The notes: a model not told the origin generated them from the letters alone. Positions 1 to 11,711 are shown, numbered from the stretch's first letter. The stretch is 64,000 nt of DNA from Kappaphycus alvarezii (GCA_002205965.3 NADL03000481.1:1302001-1366000); one strand, 5' to 3'. Numbers and translations are program-made.

Positions 1-999
1 CCTTGGTACTTCCGCCGCTTTTCCACGCTTGAGCGTTTAGTTTATGGCAAACAGGAAACTGTTGGGTTATTAAAATCTATGGGGGAGCGGGGGAAAGTTT
101 TAGGTGTTTTTTCTGTTGGATTATGAGGGAAAAGGTGACCTTTTAATGTAAAAATTGGGGAAATTTGGGGTGTTTTTAATCTATGAAAAGATTTTTTACG
201 GTAATGAGCTGCGCAGGCTATTTCAGTGGCCACCTCAGTTCGAGTTCAAAACCGTATACAGCCCAAAAAGAAACAAATGGCTGTCAAAAGTAAATTCCAT
301 ACCGGGAAAGGCTCGAACTCCATTCCTCGAGATTAGGGGAAGCAGCTAGACACCCCGACTCCCCCACTGTCATCGAACCCTGCCCCCTTGATCAGCCCGT
401 ACCGGGTTGAGAGAAATCAACAATAGTTGAATCAGAAATTCTGGTCACCCGAAACCGTAAACAAAATACGTTCGACCGTAAGTTGCCCGACCTACTATCA
501 GTAGCGCCCCAAAGAGAGAGATATGATGTTGGTTGGCCAAAGGGACGAGGGGTGGGAAGAGAGAGGCATGCCAGAGACTCGCTGTCGCCGGCCCTTGCAC
601 TCTCGCCCATTTATAGACGAGTGCACGCCATCCAGCCACGTTTCCACGTACGAGTCGTGTAGCATCCCTTTGTGGGATCGTCCTCGCTATCCACTGTACT
701 TCGTTTCATGCGTATAAACACGTCTACACAACATGAAATCCCCAAAGTGGTAACACGAGCACCGAGAGAAACGAGGTTCCTCTACGCTGAAGGCGGAGGA
801 GGAATGGAAACGGACGCCGCTGCAGGAGGCGGCCCGAAAAACCAGAAAGAAGCGGCACGAGGACGAATGCTGCGATCAAAATACAAAACAGGCATAGACA
901 AACTTCCGGGGCCCCAACCAAAACGGGCCATGCGAGACTCCTACGGGATGCCGAGCAGAACTTGTTCTGTGTGAGCTCCGATGCGGAGGGAGTGCTATG
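1..999. other. Unassigned flank left of the DIRS remnant
   Basis: I see no convincing gene here. A TATA-like octamer on the minus strand lies near 609-617, inside a GC-richer stretch (about 520-960), and short open frames occur on both strands without recognisable motifs. The stretch could hold the 3' end of the adjacent DIRS element, but I found no terminal repeat that would prove it. Confidence 0.4.
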
Positions 1000-2130
1000 T
1001 GAACTTCCCAGCAGGAGGAGGACTAATACTCAGCGAGTTGAGGACACGTTGCGAGGCACTGTTTAGGCCCTGATCCAGCCAAACAGCCGGTTCCTCAGGA
1101 AGCGCAAAGAAGCGGATATGAGTGCAGCGAATATCGCGCCATCGAACGAAGAGGTCCAGCGGTGATGAAATCCCCGGTATGCGATGGTAGGCGATAAGTT
1201 GCTCACGACTGACCTCCCGTCCCTTCCACATCTTTCTGCGAGCAAAGATGACGCTGTCTTAGGACCAAACGTCATATGCGAAAAGAGAAAGACCAAAGCT
1301 CTCCCGTAGCCCATTAAAGCAGTAGGTAAACACACAGGCGGAACGATGTCAAATAATGCTAGAATTAGAGGAGGCCATCCCTAACCCCCAAACGAGTTGG
1401 ACTTCAGTCGCGGGCACACCAAACTTGACGAGTTCTTGTGGGCAACTGTCCTCTTCCCATTTTCGGTAGGCCCTAACAACAATGTCCAAAAAGGGGAACG
1501 AAGGCAAACGCTGCCTATTCATGAGAAGGTGCATTTATCGTACGGCTGAGAGATACTGAGGAATTGAAGTACTGTCCACGTTCCTTCGACGTGCTTCCCT
1601 GTCAATTCTCAACCATCAATCCAATAAAAGCAACGATATGTCCTTCCGTCACCGGAAGTGGAACCCGGCCGTCGGAAGCACAAAACTCCAAACAGGCAAT
1701 CCATTGAGAGTTATGTGAGGAATCCGTACGGTCACTCCAAACGAACTCGGCGATGATAGATGCAGTCATACGAGCACTGGAAGAAACTCCCGCAAGATCA
1801 ACTATACGTCTTGAACCAAGATTTCTCAATTCCTGTACTCGTGCAGCGGAACGAGTGCTCATAGGCTGATATCGAGTCGCAGCAGTCTCCACGCTGGATT
1901 AGTGTCCGTCGTGCGCTCCAAACTGCAGCTGGGTGTGGCGAGAGTCGTTCCACCTGCGATTCCATGCGAAGAGCCGCTTGGTGCCGGGGCTGTCGGGGCC
2001 AGTGGGGGATCAGCAGGACTACCGGAGCCTTCGTTCGCGCGAGCTTGTTCACTGTCATTCCAATCAAGTCCACGGTGGGCAAAGTAGACGTACGTCCTCC
2101 GTGTATCATTCTGATTCCAGCTCCTTGAGC
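1000..2130 (-). pseudogene. DIRS tyrosine recombinase region, decayed
   Basis: The N-terminal half is recognisable. At about 2040-1980 is the proline/tryptophan-rich linker with LLIPHWPRQP, which in DIRS elements joins RNase H to the recombinase. At 1892-1602 is the SAM-like core-binding domain with CASDGRVPLPVTEGHIVAFIG. Further pieces in shifted frames follow (1534-1349, 1335-1063 and 1231-995). In the family this enzyme integrates a circular cDNA without making a target duplication. I could not locate the catalytic R-H-R-Y residues, and at least three frame changes separate the pieces, so the enzyme is inactive or incomplete. The identification rests on the core-binding domain and its place behind RNase H. 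Confidence 0.6.
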
Positions 2131-2169
2131 ATCGCCCGGCGCAGATGAGATGGCGGCTCGCCGAGTGGT

Positions 2170-3640
2170 CTAAACTTGAAAGCGTCGACGGGCACCTTCA
2201 TTCCATCCGCGACGGATCGCCGCAGCTGCTTCCGAATCTGCAAGTCGCCGCAAGGGAAGCGTCGCGACAACCTGTCGGCAAACTAGTTGACAGCGGATGG
2301 GATCCAATCTGATCTTATTCAAATTCCCAATTCCTCGAGCACAAATTTGAGACGACGAAGCTCCCGCATCATTGGTCGACTTGAGGACACGAAGCTGTTG
2401 GCGATGTGCGCGACCTTCTAGTTGTCTACATGCAAAAGAAAGTGCTGGATGCCATGTCGCCGAATCTCTGTTCCAATCAGCCGGCATAACAAACGGTGTA
2501 TGGCTTCCAGTTCACGGGGTGTAATGGATGTAGCTCGATCTCCCCAGCTCAAGACACCTTGGTCCATCCACATTCCTTCCATTCCAGGTCTTGAGTCCTC
2601 GACATTTAAGGTACTGCAGTATCCCATGTCCGCTGCGTCGGAGCGCACGGCAGCCTGAGTAAGCGGTGGAGTAATTGGGCGTCCTTCCGTTGCCGCTCGC
2701 GATTTCTGGGGCCAAAAACGGAGATCTCGAACTGATTGATGCGGTAAACGGCATAGACCGCGATGATCGTGCCTTCGATTGCTGGAAATGTCCCTGTACA
2801 GTGATCGAGTGTAGAACCGTGCCAGAGGCATTGCTAAAATTAACGAAACACAGGTGCCATTGAAACTGTACACGCCAGCGACCGAAACCCAGTGCCGTCC
2901 CAGAATCTTTTGCTTCAGCAGCTTTCCAGAAAGCTGTTGAAATTTTTGAACCTTCCGTTTCGTTACGTAGAACCTCATACGTATACTGTCTACCATGACG
3001 CCTAGGTGTTCCACTACGGGTGCTCCTTTCCACTCGCCTTTGACTGTTTCTCGATTCAGGCCCAGGCGTCGCATGAGCGAATTGATCGTGTTCCGTGCCT
3101 GATCGCAGTCCGTCAGAACTGCCGTTGTACCATATTGAGAGTGAGCGATCAAGAAAACGTCGATGTACGCCAGTATGCGGTAACTATATGTCCTAATTTC
3201 GCGAACGAACAGTGACATAAGCCGCGTAAACCACAGCGGCGACCGGCCCCACCCAACGAGAGAGCAACAAATCTGTAGTATCGACCTTTGTAGCGGACAA
3301 TAAACCAAGCGCGCATAAATGGGTGCAAGCGTAGATGACGGAATCCCTTTTCGATACCCATTGTAATAAAGTGATCTTCACGCTGAATATTCATTGCAAA
3401 TTTTGACAGCGTGTCCATGTGAACAGTTAATTTCGGCAATCTCTTTGATTGCGTCGATAGGTTCTCAATAAAGCGGCCTTTGAGCCCTTCATCTCGATCT
3501 TGCCACACAATGAAGGACGACGAAATGATAGCACCATTTTCCTTCGCACGCATGGCATTCTCCTTGGATATCTCTTGGTATATTCCAGTGCTGCACCCTA
3601 CAGCTAGGCCCCGATCCCCGAACTCCAGATCCTCCACCGA
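2170..3640 (-). pseudogene. DIRS reverse transcriptase / RNase H, decayed
   Basis: The first part (3637 to about 3245) carries the RT palm start with RFIENLSTQSKRLPKL and RYYRFVALSLG. After a frameshift near 3245 it continues (to 2418) with GWGRSPLWFTRLM and the catalytic block LAYIDVFLIAHS. The family has Y-x-D-D at this block, but the second Asp is Val here (GAC GTT), so the polymerase centre is destroyed. It is followed by EHLGVMVDS, the ARFYTRSLY block typical of DIRS RT, and an RNase H segment (SITPRELEAIHRLL, LLHVDN) ending in a stop at 2418. RNase H sequence continues beyond that stop to about 2280 with further stops. The fold and block order match DIRS and Ngaro-type enzymes rather than LTR elements. 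Confidence 0.75.
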
Positions 3641-4065
3641 CTGTGGGATATCCCCAACTCCTCGCTTTGCCTGAAATAAAAGGCTCTACAGGCGGTTCGT
3701 ATACCCCAAACTGGATGGCCCGACACATATGTGCCGAGATGCCTATCTGGCGCCATGCTTCGACTCGGGTTTGTAATACGCGCCAATGCGGGCACCAAGA
3801 GCCAATGGTGACTAATTCCCATCAGCAGCACCACCTTTTCCTTCGCCACGATTCAGAGTCTCATCGAGGTCTTCAGCAGCGTCAACATCTCCCCTGCGTT
3901 CCAGAGCCGGTAATACCATCTTGGCATACGTGGGATCCTCCGCAGCCCATGCGATAGAATTCAGTGCGCAAACCAAGAACTCTTAACAAATATCTGACTA
4001 CAAGTAAAGCCCAAACGTCGAACCGAAAGGCTTCATCCTCCTTGCTGTCATCAGTTGCTTCCTTT
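3640..4065 (-). pseudogene. DIRS gag-like ORF, 3' part (left of copia insertion)
   Basis: A minus-strand frame begins at the copia target site and reads DDSKEDEAFRFDVWALLV and VVRYLLRVLG before decaying. The frame is continuous with the right-hand part at 17704-17975 across the 5-bp duplication. I infer gag because it lies upstream of RT in a DIRS element and is helix-rich. There is no zinc knuckle and no independent family match. Confidence 0.5.
4061..4065. repeat. Target site duplication of copia element, left copy
   Basis: CCTTT lies directly before the 5' LTR and is repeated directly after the 3' LTR at 17699-17703. This fixes both element borders. Confidence 0.9.
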
Positions 4066-4283
4066 TGTTGAATATGAATGGTCACAAGAACTGCACACTG
4101 AGTCAACTGAATACAAATCTATGAACGGCTACTACTTGTATTGGTTATTGTTGAACGTGAAATTGGCGCCCGCTCATATATGTTTAGTTTATGTCTCGTG
4201 GTTCTATTGAAAAGGGTACTTAATGGCCAGCTGGTCTTGTCGTAAAATAAGGTATCAATAAACAAGACATCCTTGTTTCAACA
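4066..4283 (+). repeat. Copia 5' LTR
   Basis: 218 bp, starting TGTTGAATATG and ending TTTCAACA, so the termini form a short inverted repeat (TGTTGAA/TTCAACA). It is nearly identical to 17481-17698. Confidence 0.9.
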
Positions 4284-4284
4284 G

Positions 4285-4296
4285 TGGTAGCATCGC
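4285..4296 (+). promoter_or_regulatory. Copia primer binding site
   Basis: TGGTAGCATCGC lies 1 nt after the LTR. It would pair with a tRNA 3' end of GCGATGCTACCA. The implied A1:U72 acceptor pair is a hallmark of eukaryotic initiator tRNA-Met, the usual copia primer. The same 12-mer occurs after the LTR at 56990-57497. Confidence 0.6.
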
Positions 4297-4312
4297 TGCT
4301 ATCTAAAGAAAG

Positions 4313-5293
4313 ATGACAGACATGAGGGAAGAGAAGATTCACAAATTCAACGACAAAGAAGATGAAAGCTTCCATCTGTGGAGATTGAGAATGGAAGCTG
4401 TGTTTGAAAACAAGGGCTGTATGTCAGTTGTAGATGGCAGTGGAGTTCTGCCGGAGAATGCAAATGAAGAAACAGTATCGGAGTTTGAGAAAAAGAAGAA
4501 GAAACTTACTGCGCTCATGGTACTTTCGCTAGGAGACAAACCCTTAAAGGTTGTTCAGAAACATTCGAAATACCCTTCAGAGATGTGGAAGAAACTTACT
4601 GCACGATATGCAGGGAAATCAATAAGCCACAAGCTATCATTGCTGAATGAGGTATTCTCGAAGTCGTACGAAAGCGGAGAAAGTATGACAGATCACATCG
4701 GTGATCTTGAATTAGGTTTCACAAAACTTGATAACGCTGGGCAGGCGATTAATGAACTAATGCAAGTATCAATTCTACTCGCTTCTATTAAAGAATGCGA
4801 AGAATATGAATCAACTGTTGCAGCCATCCGAACCATGAATGAGGAAAAAGCTACCTGGTACACGGTTACAACTCGTCTTATCGACGATTGTAAGGAGAGA
4901 CACTCGTTGAATAAGAAGTCAAACATGAAAAATCCTCTTGCAGCGCAAGCGAAGATGCAGAAGAGATGATATCGCTGTGGGAAAATTGGCCGTATCGCTG
5001 CACAGTGTGACAAAAGGTACCCCAACAGGGACAAGAGGTACAACAACAGACGTTTCCAATCCACCAAAAGGCCGGAAACCGTTAACATGCCTCGATTGGC
5101 AGTTGCCAAAGTGCCAAGAAAAAGCCTGACCTCGACCGTCACAGCCAAAGATGGAATTCTATCTGATGAGAAATTCATAATTGGCAGTGGTGCCACTCAT
5201 CATATGTGCTATAAAAAGGAATTGTTCTCAACCCTTTATAAGTGTACGAATGAAATTCAGCTTGGTGATAAGACTATGGTTAAGTGTGAATAC
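4313..5293 (+). pseudogene. Copia Gag and start of protease
   Basis: Gag is open from ATG 4313 to a stop at 4969 (218 aa). It has the UBN2-like helical core of copia Gag, with IHKFNDKEDESFHLW near the start and KLTARYAGKS and LNEVFSKSYESGESM further on. The frame resumes after the stop with a zinc-knuckle remnant (RCGKIGRIAAQC). The stop replaces what should be the first cysteine and the histidine is Arg. The protease active site reads IIGSGATHHM, with the catalytic Asp changed to Gly. The gene breaks at 5293 where gypsy A inserted and continues at 14279. Confidence 0.85.
5289..5293. repeat. Target site duplication of gypsy A, left copy
   Basis: AATAC, repeated at 14279-14283 right after the 3' LTR. 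Removing one copy restores the copia reading frame. Confidence 0.92.
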
Positions 5294-5639
5294 TGTTAGG
5301 CGCAGATTTTTTTTTGTCGCCGTCATCTACAGAACTTCAGTTTACTGTACTACCTATCCTTGTCCAAATTTGCTTATAGTTCCGGTCCTCCCTCGTCCTC
5401 CCTGAACCTCGCTTATCATTACCGCGGTCCTCTCCAAATTTACTTCCATTTTATCTAGATATTTTTATACTGTATCTACCCCTCTGAATCGATCCCGAAT
5501 CAAGTTCTTTTTCCCTTTTTGCTTACCTCCTCCTCCAAATTCGTTTTTTTTTGAGAAAAAGGGCGCAAATGCACTACTACAAAATCCCTTGCAGATTTAT
5601 TTTACCTATTTCTAATCTATAGAACCTGCCCCGGGAGCC

Positions 5640-5647
5640 TATTTAAA
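5640..5647 (+). promoter_or_regulatory. TATA-like box upstream of the LTR reading frame
   Basis: TATTTAAA lies 90 bp before the ATG at 5737. The same box and spacing occur in the other LTR copies (for example 24419-24426 on the minus strand in B). It could drive a separate transcript for the LTR protein. Confidence 0.45.
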
Positions 5648-5736
5648 CACCTTTATTCCAAGTCTTAAACGCTCCCGATCATTTTGCTCAGCACTCTTGT
5701 CCCCCTACACACCCCGCTCACCCCTTTTCCAGAAAC

Positions 5737-6359
5737 ATGACGTCAAATCGCCCCTCTGTCCCTATCTCCAAAAACCGCCCTTCCCGTCCCATCAATGGCC
5801 TTCGTCTCGCCGCCTACGGGCCAACCGATGCAGACGACTACATCCGGCGTCAAACAAAGAAGAAAATCATCGAGTTCGTTCGCCGCCTCTTCATAGAAGA
5901 AGAGGCGAGGGAGGTAAGTGAGGATGAGACTGAGAAAGTCGAGGAGGAGAGCGGGGAGTCCTTCGAGGAATGGTTAGCCCCTGAGCTAGTGTACGAGACT
6001 CAGGGAAGGAGGAAGAGGAGGAAGAGGGGGAAGAGGAGGAAGAGGAGGAAGAGGGGGAAGAGGAGGAAGAGGAGGAAGAGGGGGAAGAGGAGGAAGAAGG
6101 GGAAGAGGAGGAAGAGGAGGACGAGGTGGATGAGGGAAAAGGGGGCTTGGAAAGTGTTGGACTGGTGGGGCCTGGACTGGAGAGTATGGATCAAGTGGTG
6201 CCGACGCTGGAACCGGATGGAGATATCTTTAGTAGTTTAGATATCTCCCAGGAGGGAATAGAGAGCTGTGAGCCATTCGCAGATATTTGTGGGGACTGCT
6301 TGGACAGCATGGATATTTTAGAGGAGTTGTTTGGATCTGATTTAGAGAATGGGAAATAA
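5737..6359 (+). pseudogene. LTR-encoded basic/acidic protein, frameshifted copy
   Basis: This is the same gene as the intact frame at 23694-24329. The N-terminal part (MTSNRPSVPISKNRPSRP, then DADDYIRRQTKKKIIEFV) is intact. A single-base difference near 6003 throws the frame into an Arg/Lys-rich register ending at 6240, while the proper Glu-rich register and C-terminus run on to the stop at 6357-6359. The Arg/Lys-rich stretch is therefore a frame artefact. A consensus splice donor AG/GTAAGT sits at 5912-5919. Confidence 0.6.
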
Positions 6360-6487
6360 GTGGACCTCATTGATTGTTAGTTTCTTAAGTATCTTTTGTT
6401 TAGAGTATATCATCCACACAAATTGTTTGTATGCATTTCCTGGTACTCTCTGTAGTTTTGTTCGGACTTTAGGGGTAGCCAAAAGTC

Positions 6488-6494
6488 TATATAA
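6488..6494 (+). promoter_or_regulatory. Probable genomic-RNA TATA box in 5' LTR
   Basis: TATATAA lies about 310 bp before the LTR end and downstream of the LTR reading frame. It is conserved in all four LTRs of this family. I infer it is the U3 core promoter of the genomic RNA, with R/U5 following. Confidence 0.5.
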
Positions 6495-6802
6495 GCTGAG
6501 TAAACCGCTTCCTCATGGAGAGGGCAAGCAAGTTGGCAGACAACTTCAGGTCAAGCTCCGAGTAGTAGGAAGTTGAGAGTCAACTTCAGACCCTAGAAAA
6601 CTTTTTCCTAAGCTGGTCGCAGAGCATCAGTGGTAGACCCTGCCCCTTTTATACTTGCTTGTAGCCCTCTCAACTCTCTCCCATATACACTCCTTTTTAT
6701 TTGTTCAACTATACCACGGTAGCACTTTTGTCGCTCGCAACACCTCCGTCTTGGGGTAGTTGGTTCTAAGTATCTCTTCTCCCGACGATTTACCCTATCA
6801 TT

Positions 6803-6813
6803 TGGTACTCTTG
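6803..6813 (+). promoter_or_regulatory. Gypsy A primer binding site
   Basis: TGGTACTCTTG starts 2 nt after the LTR, and element B has the same sequence at 30801-30811. It would pair with a tRNA 3' end of CAAGAGTACCA. I cannot name the tRNA. Confidence 0.6.
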
Positions 6814-6889
6814 TGGAGGGGGTTGCACCCGAGGTATTCGAGTTGAGCAGTCTTAGGGAACCATTTGAGGGGATTTCTTTTCTGTAATC

Positions 6890-8766
6890 ATGGATCTCAA
6901 CGCTGCTCGTATAACGTTCACAGGGGGCAAGAATGAAGACGTTGAGGAATTTCTCTATACATATGTCAACGTTGTGATGCGTGAGAAGAGCGATGAAGAG
7001 AAGGCCGAAAGTATCTTCGCCTATCTTCATGGTGACGCAAAGCACAAATATAAGGCCAAGTTTATCAACGGGTGGTCTCTTAACGGGAATGGGCGTAACT
7101 TCGGTGAGGTATGTGAGTGGCTTGTGAAAGAATATGCTAAGGAGGTAGAACCAGATGAGATGATTCGTACCGCCATAGAGGCCCGGCTCAACTTCGACGA
7201 TTTGTTAAGCTCATTGGTATACTTGTGTGATCTCTATGAAAAGGCTGGGTTCAACGCCCAAGCCAAGTACGGAATGCTGCGTAAGGCGGCGATGGGGATA
7301 AGCGGCTCTCCGATTTCCTCCTCATCAAGGGCCCTCACACTTTTAATGAACTGAAGGGTACCATAGTAGAATTTGTCAAAAATTCGGAGACGTTTCAGTC
7401 ACTAAGTGAAATACCGAGGGAAACCCGTACATCTATGCCGATCGTGCATCCTGAAAAGAATTATCAAAGGCCAGCTACTAGCGCAGCAGCATTGGAATCA
7501 GTCAGGAGCGATGTCAAAAACTTGGAAGAAAGGTTGGAAACCCGATTCGATAATCGACTTGACATGATAACCTCGCAGTTGGAAAGCCTTACTCTTACCA
7601 TTAAGAAGAACCAGTCTGGGGCCCCCAAGGCCGCAGAAGTCTGTTCCTACTGTCACAAGCCTGGACACTTTGCAAATAGGTGTCCTGATAATCCACATAG
7701 AAACACTCGTTGTGGAAAGTGCGGTCGATATGGGCATCATGAAAGTAACTGCTGGTCTAAAGACAGACAGAGCAAATTTATCGGACGCAAGGAGCGAGTC
7801 AGGACCAGAGATGAAAATCTTACAAAACAGAAAGGATCACAAGTTGACGGATGCCGGTAACGTATCCATCGCTGAAGAAATCAGTCAAGTCAATGTGACA
7901 AAAAGGGATGGGGAAGGGAACATTTTATCGAAAAACCTAGGCTAGATTATGGAATGCTGGAACATATCCCAGCACCTGTACCTCCTCGAACCAAGAGGTC
8001 TGATCAAGTTGTTCCAGGAGTGGGAGTCACTCCGGCCAAGAAGACGAAAAAGAGTAAGAAATTTAAGAATATCCCAAAGGACGTACTAGAATATGTGAAG
8101 AAGTACAATTTGGTGGCTGAGCTTGCATCAGCCCCAACTGGGATAACGTTTGGTCAACTTTTGAGGGGCGACGCAGAGGACGCGAGGAAAGAACTCAAAA
8201 AAATTATCAGGTCTAATAAGTCCGCTAAGGGTAAGAAACTGTTTCTTCAATCGGCCTCGACAGCACCAAGACGTCTTAAACTAGTACCAGTCAAAGTATT
8301 GGGAATGCAAACCCAAGCTCTTTTCGATTCGGGCGCTGTTCCAAACCTTATTTCAGAAACTTTGGTGACAGATCTAGGTCTTGAAATTATTCCAACTACT
8401 CGAAGAATAACTGTGGCGGATGGAACCGTATCAAAATGCATGGGCACTGTTGACAAGGTTTCCGTGTTCTTTGGGGACTCTAAAGTTGATTTAGACTTTC
8501 TTGTCATGCCTGATCTCCCTTTCGATGCAATCATTGGCTGCCCTACCATGGAAAGACTAGGGACCTGCATTGACTTGGGCAACCAAATCGTTTCAGTTAA
8601 TGTTGACGGCAGAACCGTGAAGATGCCCCTGGATTTCGACAAAAGCACACATCCGGTAGATTTGAAAGAAACGGACAGTGAAGATTTCACTTCTAGCTAT
8701 GACAGCGAAGATTCCGAACCAACTAACACTTTCGGAAGTGGAGAAGGGTACGCTCGGGGATACTGA
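6890..8766 (+). pseudogene. Gypsy A Gag-protease (ORF1), frameshifted
   Basis: Starts MDLNAARITFTGGKNEDVEE, as in B. The frame breaks near 7294 (one G missing in a G run), near 7765 and near 7935 (one A missing in an A run), giving open pieces 6890-7354, 7435-7860, 7670-7945 and 7954-8766. Two zinc knuckles (CSYCHKPGHFANRC and CGKCGRYGHHESNC) are intact, and so is the retropepsin active site LFDSGAVPNLIS near 8325. Gag would package RNA, and the protease would mature the polyprotein. The breaks are mainly homopolymer length changes and could be sequencing errors. Confidence 0.88.
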
Positions 8767-8768
8767 AC

Positions 8769-11583
8769 ATGGCATGGGATGATTATGATTCTGGGTTTGA
8801 AACAGATGAAGACTGGAATTCTAGGGTAGGTGTGACACCTGAATGTGTTTCTTTTTGCGATAATATCGAATCAAAGGACGGAATTCGGAGCATGAAAGAA
8901 GATTACAATTGCAAGGAAAACAGGAATATATCGGATTCCATATCTGAAGATGTGAGCACGCCGGAAGAAGTCCTTCAAAATTTGGAGGGAGAGGCTCGAG
9001 AAGAAGACCGGCGCCAAATGGCAGAAATTCAAGAAAAAGTACAGCACCTTCAGCCCCCGCCTCAATGAAAATATCCGACATTTAACATCTTCCGAAGTAA
9101 TTGCATGGAGCGCTTCCGATCTAAGACAAGCAAGTGTACCGGTCACTCACTCATTTGAACTTACCGATACTCAACCAATTTACCACAGGCCTAGACGTCA
9201 ACCGCCAAAATATGACCAATTTATCTCAGAGAATGTTACAAGTATGCTGGAAAATGATATTATTCGGCCAGTTTCATCCCCATGGTCATTTCCAGTTGTG
9301 GTAGCACCAAAGAAGGATGGAAAACTTCGCTTTTGCGTCGATTACCGACAACTGAACCAGAGAATGATACCCGATCGATTTCCGATCCCAAATATGGAGG
9401 AAATCCTCGAGGACTTGAAGGACGGGAGATACTTCACCTCAATTGATCTTTACACTGGTTATTGGCAGATTCCATTGGATGAAAAATGCAAGGAAAAAAC
9501 AACTTTTACCAGCAAAGCCGGTACATTCAGGTTCGAAGTGATGCCTTTTGGTCTCATGAATGCCCCAGCTACATTCCAAAGAATGATGAACGAGGTTTTG
9601 AAAGGACTTCCATTTGCAAGAGTTTATATCGATGATGTGGTAATATTCTCAAAAACCTTGGATCAGCACATATCGCATGTCAAGACAGTAGTGGAGAGGA
9701 TATCTGCATACAGCCTGAAAATTAAGTTGAGCAAATGCTTCTTTGCGAAAACGTTCTATCCAATTACTCGGCCATATCGTCGATCAAGAGGGAATTAGAG
9801 TGGATCCAGAGAAAACGAAAAAAATCAATTGGCACCAAGGCCCGCTCAAAGACGGAGGTTCGAAGCTTCTTAGGACTGGCCTCATATTACAGGAGATTTA
9901 TCAAAGATTTCGCCAAGACTGCAGCACCGTTACATGCCAGCACAACAAAGAACGGAAAATTTTATGGAACAAGGAAATGCAAACCGCATTTGAAGAGCTT
10001 AAAGATAAGCTATGTGTCCCCCCAGTGCTCATGTATCCAGATTTCAAGAGACCATTTGTTGTGGAGACAGATGCCTCAGAACGGTCTTTGGGTGCCGTTT
10101 TGTCCCAAAAAGATGAAAACGGAAGACTACACCCGTTCAATTCGCAAGTCGCACTCTGAATGATGCGGAAAGAGATACTCAGTCTGCGAGAAGAAGCGCT
10201 AGCTGTCGTCTTCGCACTGAAAAAGTTTCGTGTTTACCTTTTATCACTCGAGAAATTTGTCTTGATAACTGATCACCAGGCACTTAAGACAGCATTCCAA
10301 AAGAAAGATGTACATCACCGCTTGGCCCGATGGCTCGACATTTTCGCAGAATATCGGTTTGAAATTGTGTATAGGCCCGGACGCAATAATCAGCCTGCCG
10401 ATTACCTATCCCGCTTGAGGGATCCACTGATTCCAAATGAAAAAGCTTCCGAGAACATCGTCGGAGTTGCCGAAGTGCAAGTGCCGAACAATAACGAGTA
10501 CGAAGCTAATATTCACGGACTAATTAAATTCCTGGATGGACTAGAAATGAGAAAGGTTGATATTGAACACAGAAATTGGGTACGCAGGAATCAAAAGGCT
10601 TTTACACTATTGAATGGGAAACTCTTCCGACACACGAAAGCCGGTCCTCGACTAGTGGCCCCTTTGAAAGAAAGAATGAAGATCTTGAGGACTTTTCATG
10701 ATGAGTTAGGGCATTGGGATCTCGAAACAACCAAGAAATTCGTTACTGAGAGATTCTGGTGGCCCAGTATCCATAAGGACGTCTATAATTTCGTGAAAAG
10801 CTGCGACAACTGTCAAAAATTCACGCCAATACGAAAGTATAAGACAACTCTAGCTTTCCAGTTTCCGGTCTCTTTGAAACCTTCTCAATTGACTTTGCCG
10901 GCCCATTCAAGGAAACCTCTTCCGGAAACAAATACCTCCTTATAGGGGTTGCAGTTGAGGAGGCCAATGCTGAGTGGTCCTGAGATTCATCGAAAAAGAA
11001 ATAATTGAACCGTTTGGTCTTCCAAAAAGGATCATCTCAGATAACGCCCTTTGTTTTACTGCAACTTCACTGCTTCGTTTCTTGGAAGAGAAGGGATTCA
11101 GCTGAAGACAGTTCTCGCATACGCTCCTATGTCAAACGGTAAAGCGGAGAGGATGGTTGGAACCATCAAACGAGCAATATCGAAAACTATGTCGAGAATG
11201 AAATCCAGTGGGAAGATGCCTTACCAAAAGTGTTATACGGCTATCGTCGAAGAAGAGGAAGAAGTGGACGGTCACCGTTTGAGCTAATGTACGGAAGAGC
11301 TCCTAGAATGTTACAGAGAGATATGGAAACAAATATTATCGATGAAGAGAGTAGAGAGGTCGAACTACTGGCCACCGAAAGCTGGAGATCACACCGCGCG
11401 CTAACACAGACAAGAAATAAGGATGAAGAGCCTCCAGTCCAAACTTTCTCAGTCGGCTCTAAAGTACTTGTAGCACACGGAAAAGCAATGCAACAGGCTG
11501 TGAAGTGGCCGGCTTCCAAACAAAGTACTCGAACCCTTGCATCGTCACGGAGGAAAGACACCCGCATTATAAGCTCTGTTTAA
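8769..11583 (+). pseudogene. Gypsy A Pol: RT, RNase H, integrase, frameshifted
   Basis: The RT catalytic block ARVYIDDVVIFSK lies near 9630. RNase H includes VVETDASERSLGAVLSQ near 10065 and YRPGRNNQPADYLSRL near 10375. The integrase zinc-binding part is FHDELGHWDLETTKKF near 10700. Frame breaks occur near 9060, 9750 and 10130. An in-frame loss of about 30 nt near 10948 removes part of the integrase core, and a 1-nt loss follows. As in B, the integrase C-terminus (ELMYGRAPRMLQRDM, then VGSKVLVAHGKA) lies in the -1 frame after about 11176. Not functional as it stands. Confidence 0.88.
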
Positions 11584-11711
11584 GCCCAGGGAAGAGATCA
11601 AGGAGGGCAATCCATGCACGTCGTCTGGTCCCTTACCATCAGAGGCCTGAAGAATTCCTTCTCACACAGGACTATGCGCAACCACGGGGCATACTCATCT
11701 TTAACTATAGA

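Larger units (their letters stand above)
5294..6800 (+). repeat. Gypsy A 5' LTR
   Basis: 1507 bp, from TGTTAGGCGCAG to CCCTATCA. It holds a TATTTAAA box (5640-5647), a reading frame (5737-6359) and a second TATA box, TATATAA (6488-6494), in the last third. The purine-rich GAGGAA repeat at about 6003-6125 is a microsatellite inside the reading frame. Confidence 0.93.

Noticed and set aside
2422-2863. Plus-strand frames across the DIRS RT region
   Set aside because: The minus strand carries clear RT and RNase H blocks at the same place, so these are shadows.
5737-6240. Open frame ending in a long Arg/Lys-rich repeat
   Set aside because: The basic run is the Glu-rich GAGGAA microsatellite read one base out of frame. 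The intact copy at 23694-24329 shows the acidic register is the real one.
8247-8690. 147-aa antisense frame in gypsy A gag
   Set aside because: It mirrors the protease frame on the opposite strand, is present only as a shadow in B, and has no motif.
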